From NCBI GenBank assembly GCA_946998205.1, contig CAMPYJ010000008.1:8712-72711 (forward strand): DNA of 64,000 nt, written 5' to 3'. Below, piece after piece: positions 25,339-34,106 of this stretch. How positions within the stretch are numbered: position 1 is the first letter of the stretch; each line of letters begins with the position of its first letter. The translations under genes and the position numbers were made by a program. The DNA comes from an uncultured Prevotella sp. Its GTDB lineage: Bacteria; Bacteroidota; Bacteroidia; Bacteroidales; Bacteroidaceae. The notes beneath the pieces were generated by a model. That model searched no databases, was not told where the DNA came from, and saw only the letters and a list, made by a program, of their open reading frames with translations.

Positions 25339-26604
25339 TTAACGATATAGATAATATTTCTTTGACAGTTGCTTAAAAGCCTTCACATCCTTGTTCCAAT
25401 AAGGTGCAATATCCTCCCATCGGTTGCGTTTCATGAAGCGTTCGCGTATTTGTTTGGAGCCACAAACTTTGTCGAACATGGAGAAACGGGCCTGATTGGC
25501 ATGCTCCATCACCGAGTGTTCGGGATATAAACGAGCTATTTCTTGCATAAATACAAATTGAATAGGGGTGAGCTGAACCGTTTTATAGTTCGTGATATGT
25601 ATCTGAACGCCTTGCAGTTGCTCGCCTTTCCCTACGCTATAAAACGGACTAAGATGAATGGGACGGAAGGTAACGCCAGGTAATTGATGGGCATTCATGG
25701 CCTTAGCAAGTTCTTCGGCCTTAATCCAAGGGGCGGCAAACAGTTGGAAGGGTAGGGTATATCCAACGCCAATAGAGAGATAACCCAGCTCACCAACAAT
25801 GCCGGTTGTTGGATAATACCAGGCGGTAATGGCTTGTGGAATGTGTGGAGACGATGCTATCCACGGCAGGTTGGTGTCTTCGTACGTCATTTTTCGTCTC
25901 CAACGTTTCATCTTAATGACCGTTAGTTTGCATTGAACGCCATGCTTCAACATACGCTCGCCATTGAGCATCTGCGCCAATTCGCCACAAGTAAGTCCGT
26001 AGATATAGGGAATGCGGAACTGACTGACAAACGACATGCAATCATCTTCCACCACATTGCCTTCAATGTGCAAACCGCCAAGTGGGTTGGGGCGGTCGAG
26101 TACGATAAATTCGATACCGTTTTCGGCAGCCGCTTCCATGGCCAACCCCATGGTACTGATAAAGGTAAACGAGCGTGCGCCAATGTCTTGAATGTCGTAC
26201 ACCAAAGCGTCGATGCCACGAAGCATCTCTTTGGTGGGCTTTCGTGTCTTGCCATAGAGGGAGAAGATGGGCAAACCTGTTGTCTCATCTTTTTGGTCTT
26301 GCACCTTGGCACCTGCATGGATGTCGCCTCGCACACCATGCTCAGGTCCATAGAGCGCTACCAGTTTGACACCAGGAGCGTCATGCAAGATGTCGATGGT
26401 CGACTTCAAATAGCGGTTAACACCCGTAGGATTGGTGATAAGACCAATGCGCTTGCCTTGCAACTGCTTGAAATTTTGACGTTCTAACACGTCGATACCA
26501 GTTAATACTTGTTTGTTTCTTGCCGGTAATACGGGGATAATGAAACAAAGCATGAAGGCGAGTAAAGATAGTTTTTTAAAAGAATTATTCAGCATTTTCA
26601 GCAT
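25339..26604 (-). CDS. Exo-beta-N-acetylmuramidase of the NamZ/DUF1343 family (copy 1)
   Basis: About 421 residues with a signal peptide (KLSLLAFMLCFIIPVLPA). The DUF1343 core has GKRIGLITNPTGVN, LYGPEHGVRGD with the candidate catalytic Glu, VYDIQDIGARSFTFISTMG and LDRPNPLGG. DUF1343 proteins (GH171) release MurNAc from the non-reducing end of peptidoglycan glycan strands, which supplies the MurK-MurQ route. The frame extends to 26628; the ATG codons at 26604 and 26595 give a better signal peptide and a smaller overlap with the AmpG-like gene. A second paralogue is at 35604-36773. Confidence 0.88.
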   Translation of the reverse strand: MLKMLNNSFKKLSLLAFMLCFIIPVLPARNKQVLTGIDVLERQNFKQLQGKRIGLITNPTGVNRYLKSTIDILHDAPGVKLVALYGPEHGVRGDIHAGAKVQDQKDETTGLPIFSLYGKTRKPTKEMLRGIDALVYDIQDIGARSFTFISTMGLAMEAAAENGIEFIVLDRPNPLGGLHIEGNVVEDDCMSFVSQFRIPYIYGLTCGELAQMLNGERMLKHGVQCKLTVIKMKRWRRKMTYEDTNLPWIASSPHIPQAITAWYYPTTGIVGELGYLSIGVGYTLPFQLFAAPWIKAEELAKAMNAHQLPGVTFRPIHLSPFYSVGKGEQLQGVQIHITNYKTVQLTPIQFVFMQEIARLYPEHSVMEHANQARFSMFDKVCGSKQIRERFMKRNRWEDIAPYWNKDVKAFKQLSKKYYLYR

Positions 26605-27922
26605 CTTTACGTCCATAATGAGGGTCAACTTTAATCAGTAATGTAACCATGACGGTTGCCAAGCAACAGGCAATGACCAACCAGAAGAAATGTTCGTAAC
26701 CCAACCACTCTTGCAGATAACCGGCAAACATGCCTGGAATCATCATGCTCAGTGCCATGAATGCGGTGCAAATGGCATAGTGGGCGGTCTTGAATTCGCC
26801 TTCAGAAAAATACATCATGTACAACATGTAGGCGGTGAAGCCAAATCCGTAGCCAAACTGTTCGACGGCCACGCAGGCACTGATGATAAAGGTGTTGTGA
26901 GGAAGGAACATGCTAAGGTATACAAAGGTAAGGCAGGGAAGCGTCATGCAGGCAGCCATTGGCCACAACGACTTCTTGAGTCCCCAGTTGGAAGCCGCAA
27001 TACCACCGATGATGCCGCCAATGGTTAGTGCAATGACACCAATGGTTCCATAAACCAACCCCACTTCTTGTGTAGACATGGACAAGCCTCCGTCTGCCCC
27101 AGAATCAACAAGAAACGGCACTGCCATTTTGAGTAAGAAGGCTTCGGGCAAACGATACAGCAACATGAAGGCAATGGCTATCCACAGTCCGGGCTTCTTG
27201 AAATAGGTTGAGAAGGTGCGTCCGAACTCTGAAACGATGTCTTTAGCATGGACACCTGTGGCACCTACTTTTCCTTTGTCCTGTTGAGGATAAGGAATAA
27301 AGAAGGTGTGATAAATGGTAAGGATGGTGAACATACCGCCTGTAATGCCCAAAGTAATCATCCACGACAACGGAATGTTACCTGTGTGCAACTCTAAATA
27401 TCCTGCCACGAATACCAAAACGCCTTGTCCGAAGATAGAGGCAAAGCGATAGAATGTACTCCTGATGCCGACAAAGAACGATTGCTGCGAAGGGTTGAGT
27501 GCCAACATGTAGAATCCATCAGCAGCGATGTCGTGGGTTGCAGATGCAAAGGCTGTGATGATAAACAGCACTAACGTAAGCGTAAACATGCTCACGGGTG
27601 TGTTGCCCGAACCGATGATGTCGGGTGAAGGATGTGGAAGGGTAAGCGTAAGCAAAATGAAAGCCAAGCTCATGAGGGCTTGCATCATCACAATCCACCA
27701 ACGCTTGGTGCGCAGAATGTCGACAAACGGACTCCACAGGGGCTTGATGACCCACGGAAGATACAACAAACTGGTAAACATGGCCATGTCACCATTGGGC
27801 ACACCCATCTTGGTGAACATGATGACCGATATGTTGTTAACGATAAAATAGGGGATGCCTTCGGCAAAATAGAGCGTGGGTATCCAGGCCCAAGGACTGA
27901 TGTTGGATGTTATATGTTTCAT
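26585..27922 (-). CDS. AmpG-like MFS permease for cell-wall sugars or muropeptides
   Basis: A 445-residue major facilitator protein with about twelve to fourteen helices. The N-terminus WIPTLYFAEGIPYFIVNNIS, the LPWVIKPLWSPFVD motif and ATHDIAADGFYMLAL are typical of AmpG relatives that import anhydro-muropeptides or MurNAc across the inner membrane. The end overlaps the NamZ-1 gene by about 10-20 bases, so translation is coupled. It lies at the left side of the 22-bp array D, with a 186-base gap to the glycosyltransferase gene, where a separate promoter could lie. Confidence 0.88.
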   Translation of the reverse strand: MKHITSNISPWAWIPTLYFAEGIPYFIVNNISVIMFTKMGVPNGDMAMFTSLLYLPWVIKPLWSPFVDILRTKRWWIVMMQALMSLAFILLTLTLPHPSPDIIGSGNTPVSMFTLTLVLFIITAFASATHDIAADGFYMLALNPSQQSFFVGIRSTFYRFASIFGQGVLVFVAGYLELHTGNIPLSWMITLGITGGMFTILTIYHTFFIPYPQQDKGKVGATGVHAKDIVSEFGRTFSTYFKKPGLWIAIAFMLLYRLPEAFLLKMAVPFLVDSGADGGLSMSTQEVGLVYGTIGVIALTIGGIIGGIAASNWGLKKSLWPMAACMTLPCLTFVYLSMFLPHNTFIISACVAVEQFGYGFGFTAYMLYMMYFSEGEFKTAHYAICTAFMALSMMIPGMFAGYLQEWLGYEHFFWLVIACCLATVMVTLLIKVDPHYGRKDAENAE

Positions 27923-27978
27923 TCTTTATTCTCTGTCTTAATGTGGGTTCTATGTGCGTGGTAAAACATTAGGTTTAC

Positions 27979-28066
27979 AATCTCATTGAGTTTGTGCCTT
28001 AATCTCATTGAGTTTGAGCCTTAATCTCATTGAGTTTGCACCTTAATCTCATTGAGTTTGTAACGC
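27979..28066 (-). repeat. 22-bp tandem array D
   Basis: Four units of exactly 22 bases start at 27979, 28001, 28023 and 28045. On the plus strand each reads AATCTCATTGAGTTTG plus a variable six bases. On the minus strand the unit is CAATGAGATTAAGG followed by NNCAAACT, the same layout as arrays C and G. It fills the gap between two genes of the salvage cluster. Confidence 0.85.
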
Positions 28067-28108
28067 ATAGTTCTATAATTCTATAAATGATTGGTATTCA
28101 GTATGAAA

Positions 28109-29536
28109 TCAACGTTTCTCATTCTGTTTTTGTTTGTTGAGAGCCATGCGTGCCTGTAACTCCCAAGTGCGGATTCGGTCTTTATAGATATTGTTGGCGT
28201 TTACTTGCTCTATGTTCAATGCCGCATCCGAATTGCCGCCCCAACGACGACAAAGATACAGCACATCGTAGATGCGTCCTATCTGATAGTGGCGCGAAAT
28301 GTTCAGTCCCATGGCATAGTCTTCGCCATAACTTGTGTTGGGGAATCCAATTTGTCGTGCAATAGGAGTGTAGAAGGCACGAGGAGCACCGAGTCCATTG
28401 ATACGCAATGCGTTGTTTCTTCCATTCTCTGGTGTCCACTCACGGTGGTCAATCACCCCGGGAGGGAGCGTGTTCAGGTCGAAATCGGTCATGCGATAAG
28501 AGCCAATCACCATTGCACACTGTTGTTCGTAAAACGCATTGACAATTGTTTGTAAGGTGTTCTCGTCTTGATAAAGGTCGTCACTATCAAGTTGAACGGC
28601 AAACTTTCCACACTTTGGGTGGTGTATTCCGAGATTCCAACAGCCGCCAATACCGAGGTCGGTGCGTTGGGGAACGAGATGAATGACACGCTCATCACCC
28701 TTGTGTTGGTCAATGATTTCGCTAGTGCCATCATCCGAATGGTTGTCAATCACAATAAGATTAAACTTGAAGTTGGTTTGTTGACGCAAGACCGACTGTA
28801 TGGCAGCCTCGATGGTGCCAACTCTATTCTTGACCGGAATGATGACCGATGCCTCATATTCGAATGGGGTAAGGTTGAAATCTACCTCTTTGAACACGGG
28901 TTCGAGATAACCTCCAACAGCTTTCAGATGTTCGGTACACGCCTTTTCCATTTCTTTTTGGCGTTCTTGGTTGCGTGGATCAACATAATCGAACTGCTTT
29001 TCGCCACTCTTACGGTTGTCCTCTTCTATTTCTGTGTACAAGTATTCGTTAGCGTGAACCAAGTCATAACGTTGGCTCAATTTTAGTCGAAGGTCATATA
29101 AAGCTGCGTGTTGATAAGAATTTTTCATTCGTTGACAACTTTCTTTCAATGCTTTTGAATTGAAAAGCAAGACCGATCCAAAATCGAAATCATCACGCAA
29201 AGAGCCTTGTTGGTAGTCTATCACAGGCGCATTAACACACTTGTCGTCCTTTAATTGATAATGGTCGGCATAAACAAGTCCTGCTTTGGTGTCTTCAGCT
29301 ATTTGCTGTAAGCGTTCTAAAGCCAAGTAATGCAGCTTTAACGGTGTGAACTTTGTGATGAGCAAGCAGTATTCGCCCTTCGTTTCCTTTGCAATTTGTT
29401 GAATGGTTGTGGTTTGATAAAGGCTGTCTTTCAATGCGTGAAGTGTGACGAATGCGCTGACATCTTCAAATGCCTTTTGCAGTTTCTTGTACTGACTTTC
29501 ATCAATGTATGGTAAAAAGCAATCTATTTGTTTCAT
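28109..29536 (-). CDS. Family 2 glycosyltransferase with unusual N-terminal domain
   Basis: A soluble 475-residue protein. The first 225 residues show weak resemblance to a nucleotide-sugar transferase fold (KGEYCLLITKFTPLKLHYLAL). Residues about 225-475 are a GT-A domain with ASVIIPVKNRVGTIEAAIQS, LIVIDNHSDDGTSEII, VQLDSDDLY (DXD) and SYGEDYAMGL (acceptor ED motif). No membrane helices are evident, so it acts in the cytoplasm. The acceptor is unknown. Its place among cell-wall salvage genes is odd, as salvage is catabolic; it may make a surface glycan in the same regulon, or simply be a conserved neighbour. Confidence 0.75.
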   Translation of the reverse strand: MKQIDCFLPYIDESQYKKLQKAFEDVSAFVTLHALKDSLYQTTTIQQIAKETKGEYCLLITKFTPLKLHYLALERLQQIAEDTKAGLVYADHYQLKDDKCVNAPVIDYQQGSLRDDFDFGSVLLFNSKALKESCQRMKNSYQHAALYDLRLKLSQRYDLVHANEYLYTEIEEDNRKSGEKQFDYVDPRNQERQKEMEKACTEHLKAVGGYLEPVFKEVDFNLTPFEYEASVIIPVKNRVGTIEAAIQSVLRQQTNFKFNLIVIDNHSDDGTSEIIDQHKGDERVIHLVPQRTDLGIGGCWNLGIHHPKCGKFAVQLDSDDLYQDENTLQTIVNAFYEQQCAMVIGSYRMTDFDLNTLPPGVIDHREWTPENGRNNALRINGLGAPRAFYTPIARQIGFPNTSYGEDYAMGLNISRHYQIGRIYDVLYLCRRWGGNSDAALNIEQVNANNIYKDRIRTWELQARMALNKQKQNEKR

Positions 29537-29564
29537 AACTTATAAATGTTTTTGTGGTTAAATG

Positions 29565-31424
29565 CTATTGATATTTTAAGAGGCATAACTCTCCACTGGC
29601 GGCAGTTACTAACAGTTGTCGGCGTCCAACAGGCACAACGGTGTTGATGAGTGAGTTGCCAATTTTGTGTTTCCATCTGATTTCTCCAGTCTTCGTCTGT
29701 AAAGCGAATATCAAACCGTCTTTTGTGCTCCCCAAAACCACATCGCCTTGTTCGGCCATCATGGAGGTAGCGTGTTCGTAACCAAACTGTAAATTGGCTC
29801 TCCATAGTTGCTTGGGTTGTTTAGTTGTCGCGCTGTAACAAACCACACTGTCTTGCATGGTCTTGGCATAGATGCGCGTTTGGTCTGCTGACAGGCCAAT
29901 CGTTTCTCGTACTTTCGATTGATAGGTGCGCCAAATGGTTGCACCCGTTGTTAAATCGATGGCCGTGAGGGCTCGTTCGGGATCTACAATGAAGACGCGG
30001 TTCTGTGTGGCAACGGGCCAAACGGCTGCTGGTGAAAAGTGCATTCGGGTGAGATTGCCCGTCCATCGCCAATTCTCATGACCGTTCTTTTGATTCAGCG
30101 AGTAAAGTGTGTTGTCCCATGCACCAAAGATAACTTGATTGTTTGTAACCAAAGGCTTTGTTTCTACATATCCTTTTACCTTGTTATAGGTCCACACTAC
30201 TTTTCCGTTCTGGATGTCAATGGCACGGAAAATGTGGTCACTGCTACCGATATATGCGATGCCTTGCTGTATGGTAACGGCTCCCAACACAGGCGCTTCG
30301 GCCTGAACACGCCATTTTAAACTTCCGTTTTTGGCATCAATGCCGTAGATGTACTGGTCGGCTGAGCCAAAAACAACGATCCCATTTTGAGCCGCAGGCG
30401 TTCCCACAATACGGTTTCCCGACTGGTATGCCCACAGTTTTTTACCCGTTTTCAAGTTGTATGCCGTTAGTATGCCAGCATCATCGCCCACAAAAACTCT
30501 GTTTCCCTCAACGACAGGCGAACTATAGATGGCCGTACCCGTCTGTACGCACCATTTTCTTTTCACGTTTGGGTAGGTCTTGTTGACTGAGAAATCAGGA
30601 TACTTGTCAGCTTTCTGGTCGTGGTTGAACAGCTGATTGGTTAAAGAGTAAGCGCATAGACGCTGTTTCTTTTCTCCTATTCGTTGCTGGTAAACGATGA
30701 TAGAGTCTGGCGAAACTTCATAAATGCCATATCCTGGCAGTGCATCTTTATCACGAAGATTGGTTCGGATGAGTACGCCAGGGATACCATCGTAAGTAAA
30801 TTGTTTGTTTCTGTGATAATGGCCACCAATGAAAAGACGAATGTTGTAAGGCTTCACAGCATCAGTCAGCTCATACCAGTTGTCTACATCGCCTTCTAAA
30901 ATAGGGTAGTGGGTAACCAATATCACCGGTTGTTTCTTGTCCTTGATGGTTGATTGAATCCACGATATATCTTGCGGTTTCACATGACCGAATGCCATGC
31001 GCATGAATGGACCCGTGTTGAAACCTATGAATTGAATGCCTTTATGGAAAAATGAGAAGCGTTCGCCACCGAATATTTTGGCAAACATGGTACATCCTGA
31101 TTCACTCCATTTGGTTTCGTGATTGCCCATGACCGTGTAATAGGGATAGCGTAAAAGGTCTAAACACTGCTTTACTTTGCGCAGTGTTGCATTGTCGCCC
31201 TCCTCGGTAAGGTCGCCCGTAACGAGAACAAAGTCAAGACTGTCCGTTGCATTAATCTGGGCAATAGATCGAAGCAAGTCTTCTGTTGGGTTGGGATTGT
31301 TTTGATTGAGGTGTATATCTGTCAGTTGGGCAAAGCGGAATGTTCCTATTTGCGCTTGTACTTGCACACTGAAGGCAAGTGCTAATAGACTGTATATAAA
31401 GGTCTGTATTCTCTTCATAACCAT
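29565..31424 (-). CDS. Metallophosphoesterase fused to a PQQ-like beta-propeller
   Basis: A secreted 619-residue protein with a signal peptide (about 1-24, ending VQVQAQ). Residues about 28-240 are a calcineurin-like phosphoesterase with all metal motifs: LTDIHLNQ, LVTGDLTEEGD, VMGNHETK, THYPILEGD and IGGHYHRN. Residues about 285-615 contain repeated PQQ/WD-like blades such as GILTAYNLKTGKKLWAYQSG and YIYGIDAKNGSLKW. Beta-propellers of this kind usually bind proteins or polysaccharide. A periplasmic phosphatase that docks on a wall component is plausible (inference). Confidence 0.85.
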   Translation of the reverse strand: MVMKRIQTFIYSLLALAFSVQVQAQIGTFRFAQLTDIHLNQNNPNPTEDLLRSIAQINATDSLDFVLVTGDLTEEGDNATLRKVKQCLDLLRYPYYTVMGNHETKWSESGCTMFAKIFGGERFSFFHKGIQFIGFNTGPFMRMAFGHVKPQDISWIQSTIKDKKQPVILVTHYPILEGDVDNWYELTDAVKPYNIRLFIGGHYHRNKQFTYDGIPGVLIRTNLRDKDALPGYGIYEVSPDSIIVYQQRIGEKKQRLCAYSLTNQLFNHDQKADKYPDFSVNKTYPNVKRKWCVQTGTAIYSSPVVEGNRVFVGDDAGILTAYNLKTGKKLWAYQSGNRIVGTPAAQNGIVVFGSADQYIYGIDAKNGSLKWRVQAEAPVLGAVTIQQGIAYIGSSDHIFRAIDIQNGKVVWTYNKVKGYVETKPLVTNNQVIFGAWDNTLYSLNQKNGHENWRWTGNLTRMHFSPAAVWPVATQNRVFIVDPERALTAIDLTTGATIWRTYQSKVRETIGLSADQTRIYAKTMQDSVVCYSATTKQPKQLWRANLQFGYEHATSMMAEQGDVVLGSTKDGLIFALQTKTGEIRWKHKIGNSLINTVVPVGRRQLLVTAASGELCLLKYQ

Positions 31425-31445
31425 AGGTATAATTAGTAATGGGAT

Positions 31446-34106
31446 TTATTGTTTAAAGAACTGTATGATTTCTGCCATCAGCTTTTCTCTGTTGGTAGCA
31501 TCCAATATCGACTCAAACGGCACGCCCATGACCAATGTCTTGTACATGCCACGGTATGCCACTGCCGCACTAAAATTGTTTTCGGGATAACGCATTACCG
31601 TGTAGGCGTTGTCGCAAGCAGGCTCAATAGCGTCCGGCGATTCCACAATATAGGTTTTAGGCCCCAACGTATGCGCGTAGTTGTAGGCAGCTGATGCGAG
31701 ATTGACTGGTGATTTTACGGTTGACAAGCGTCCTGTGACGGCCGCTCTACTGTTGCGCCATTTGTACTTCAGTACGTTTGTTGCAAAGAGAATGTCTTCT
31801 TTTTGGGGCTTTGCCAATTTGTTATTCCATAGATCGCTGCCTACGTATGCACCCGATACGAAGATGGATGTGCCTTGCTGGGTGTAAGCAGTGAGTATTT
31901 GTTGCATTTTAGGCGTAAAGATTTTGTAGCGTAAAGGATATATTTTGCCGTTGCCTAACTTTGTCTGTCGCTGTTTTCCTAAGATGATGTCAATCCATTG
32001 GATGTCTTTCTCAACACGGTTGAAGCTCTCCCGACTACACGATTCGAACGAACAACCCGCCTTTATGATGGCATCTCCGTGCAGGGCGATATAATCGAAC
32101 GTGTTGCCCGCAATGACCGTTGTCTCTTCATTTCCATGACTGTCACCAAAGCCACCCGAATCATCATCGAGCCATGGGAGCGACCTGTTAAACTCTTTTT
32201 GGCTGCCTACATAACTGATATCTACCATATAGGGTACCCCATGGTCTTCATTGTCCAAGAATCCGGCATATAAAGTATCTAACGGAGCGGGTGCAACAAA
32301 ATCGGCCGGAGCTGACACTCGGTTGAATCCGTTCACCACCAAAGCCTTTTTAGCGTCTGCTTTACTGCTGCGTCCTACGGCCACAATCTCGGATGGGAAG
32401 CTCACACCGCCCTCGTTCATTGCCACCACTTTGTAACTGCACACCATGTCTTGGGGTACGTCTGCCACATATTTACATTGTTTTACCACTTTTCCATGGT
32501 CAAATTCTCCATTTCCATAGCGCGTATAAACAATGTAGCGATTGGGTTTTGCCGTGGGTTCAAGCGTGTCTTCAACAGCTTTCCACGTAAGTTCCACCTG
32601 CCCCTTATCCGTTAAATGGGCTGACATGTGACTCACAGGTAGCGGTGTCACCACGTATTTCTGTTGGTGTTGTTTGCACGAAAAGCGCAGCATGGCTTTG
32701 TAGATAGCGCGACTTACCGCAAATCGGAAACGAGGATCGAGCCCATAACGCATATCTGCAAAGTTTTGATGCGACAGCAATTCCAACAACATAGCTGGCA
32801 CCCGTGGTGTGCGGGCCTCAAAGTAAGATGCGTCTTTGTTGCCCCTGCTTCTCCATGTGGGATTGAATTGTGCCCGAATGTCACGTAAAATACTGTTATG
32901 AATGGTTTCGGTATACTCCTTACAAAGCTGTCGCGAGGCCCCATTGGCAAACACACTGTCATACGAATGTGTGAAATAAATGCCCAACGTACCAATGGTA
33001 CTGTCGTTCTTGGTAACGCCTGCATCTGTATGGAACGCCAGAGACATCTCTATGGGAATGTGCAAACCCTTGCCTTCGGGATAGCTTTCAGACCCTCCTG
33101 CCAGCCAGTTCACCCATTCGCCACGCGCTTGATAATCGTCTTTGTAATCATCTTTGCCAGCCGTAGGACTGTAGATGCTGTCAGGAACGCCCGCCCATTG
33201 CATCCAGTAGCGTGCTGCTTCAGTGAAACGAGGGTAGGTACTTATTTCTGGTCTGCCGATATTACCCATTCCTCCACCTATCTTAATAGCATCGGCTGTC
33301 ACCACTTCGCCTGCTTTACCTGTTTTGTTACTGAGGACGATGCGCTGACTTTTGCCTAAATTCTTGTCGAATACAAACTTTCCAAGATAAATCCAAGTTC
33401 CTCCACCCATTTGTTGATTCACCTTAAACTCGCTGATTCCTCCCCGATGATAAACGGTATAACGGGCAGCATTGGTGCTTCCAGGCACGGTATGATAGGC
33501 TACATAAACAGCGTATTCGCCTGTTTCGTCAATCTGAGGAACCCATTCGGCCGTGCTTTCTGCTCCTTTTTTTATCGAAGTCACCATGCGATAAGTGCCC
33601 TCGGTAAATGGATTTTCAAAGTTGGTGTAGGTCTTTCGGAGGTAGGCGAAGCCCTTTCCTGTGCCATTTTTCCAACTTTCTTTTCCGTTGTATTCGCTAT
33701 ATTTTGCCTTTGGTTGAAAGCTGTTGCCGTCATTGTCCACAATGGCTTCAAAGCTGTTCCAATCCCTTTCGCGCGGAATCAACACGTTGGCTCCCGCTTG
33801 TTCGAGCATGGGAACCAAGAAAGGCAGCACGTAGCTTTGGGTATATAGGTCTTCAACGGTTTGTAAGAGGCGGCATCTTTGCCACTCCCAGCGGTCTAAT
33901 TTGGCTTCGTAATATCGTCCATGACTTTGCCACATCGCAATATGGCGGTTTGACAGACCATATTTTGGATGGTTGGGCGATGTTAATTCTTGCACTAACG
34001 GCGTTTGGCAAGTAGGTGCAAAGACTGCAGGATTGCTTTGAGCATGTATGCCAATGGTAAATAGCATACAACTTACATGAGCAGTAAGTATTGCAATTGC
34101 TTTCAT
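31446..34106 (-). CDS. Amidase_3-like peptidoglycan hydrolase with golvesin-like and Fn3 domains
   Basis: A large secreted protein (886 residues; signal peptide about 1-22). An Amidase_3-type fold appears split: the first part includes HIAMWQSHGRYYE and QSYVLPFLVPMLEQAGANVL, the later part LAFHTDAG and MLLELLSHQNFADM. Between them lies a golvesin/Xly-type beta domain (about 140-265; KGAESTAEWVPQIDETGEYAVY). A fibronectin type III-like segment (about 500-595) and a C-terminal alpha/beta domain follow. It probably cuts the MurNAc-L-Ala bond and frees glycan for NamZ (inference). Older databases label relatives xanthan lyase. The start overlaps the symporter stop by 4 bases. Confidence 0.78.
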   Translation of the reverse strand: MKAIAILTAHVSCMLFTIGIHAQSNPAVFAPTCQTPLVQELTSPNHPKYGLSNRHIAMWQSHGRYYEAKLDRWEWQRCRLLQTVEDLYTQSYVLPFLVPMLEQAGANVLIPRERDWNSFEAIVDNDGNSFQPKAKYSEYNGKESWKNGTGKGFAYLRKTYTNFENPFTEGTYRMVTSIKKGAESTAEWVPQIDETGEYAVYVAYHTVPGSTNAARYTVYHRGGISEFKVNQQMGGGTWIYLGKFVFDKNLGKSQRIVLSNKTGKAGEVVTADAIKIGGGMGNIGRPEISTYPRFTEAARYWMQWAGVPDSIYSPTAGKDDYKDDYQARGEWVNWLAGGSESYPEGKGLHIPIEMSLAFHTDAGVTKNDSTIGTLGIYFTHSYDSVFANGASRQLCKEYTETIHNSILRDIRAQFNPTWRSRGNKDASYFEARTPRVPAMLLELLSHQNFADMRYGLDPRFRFAVSRAIYKAMLRFSCKQHQQKYVVTPLPVSHMSAHLTDKGQVELTWKAVEDTLEPTAKPNRYIVYTRYGNGEFDHGKVVKQCKYVADVPQDMVCSYKVVAMNEGGVSFPSEIVAVGRSSKADAKKALVVNGFNRVSAPADFVAPAPLDTLYAGFLDNEDHGVPYMVDISYVGSQKEFNRSLPWLDDDSGGFGDSHGNEETTVIAGNTFDYIALHGDAIIKAGCSFESCSRESFNRVEKDIQWIDIILGKQRQTKLGNGKIYPLRYKIFTPKMQQILTAYTQQGTSIFVSGAYVGSDLWNNKLAKPQKEDILFATNVLKYKWRNSRAAVTGRLSTVKSPVNLASAAYNYAHTLGPKTYIVESPDAIEPACDNAYTVMRYPENNFSAAVAYRGMYKTLVMGVPFESILDATNREKLMAEIIQFFKQ

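Noticed and set aside
27979..28066. CRISPR array
   Set aside because: The units are contiguous 22-mers without unique spacers and no cas genes are near. The same applies to arrays at 20333 and 60044.
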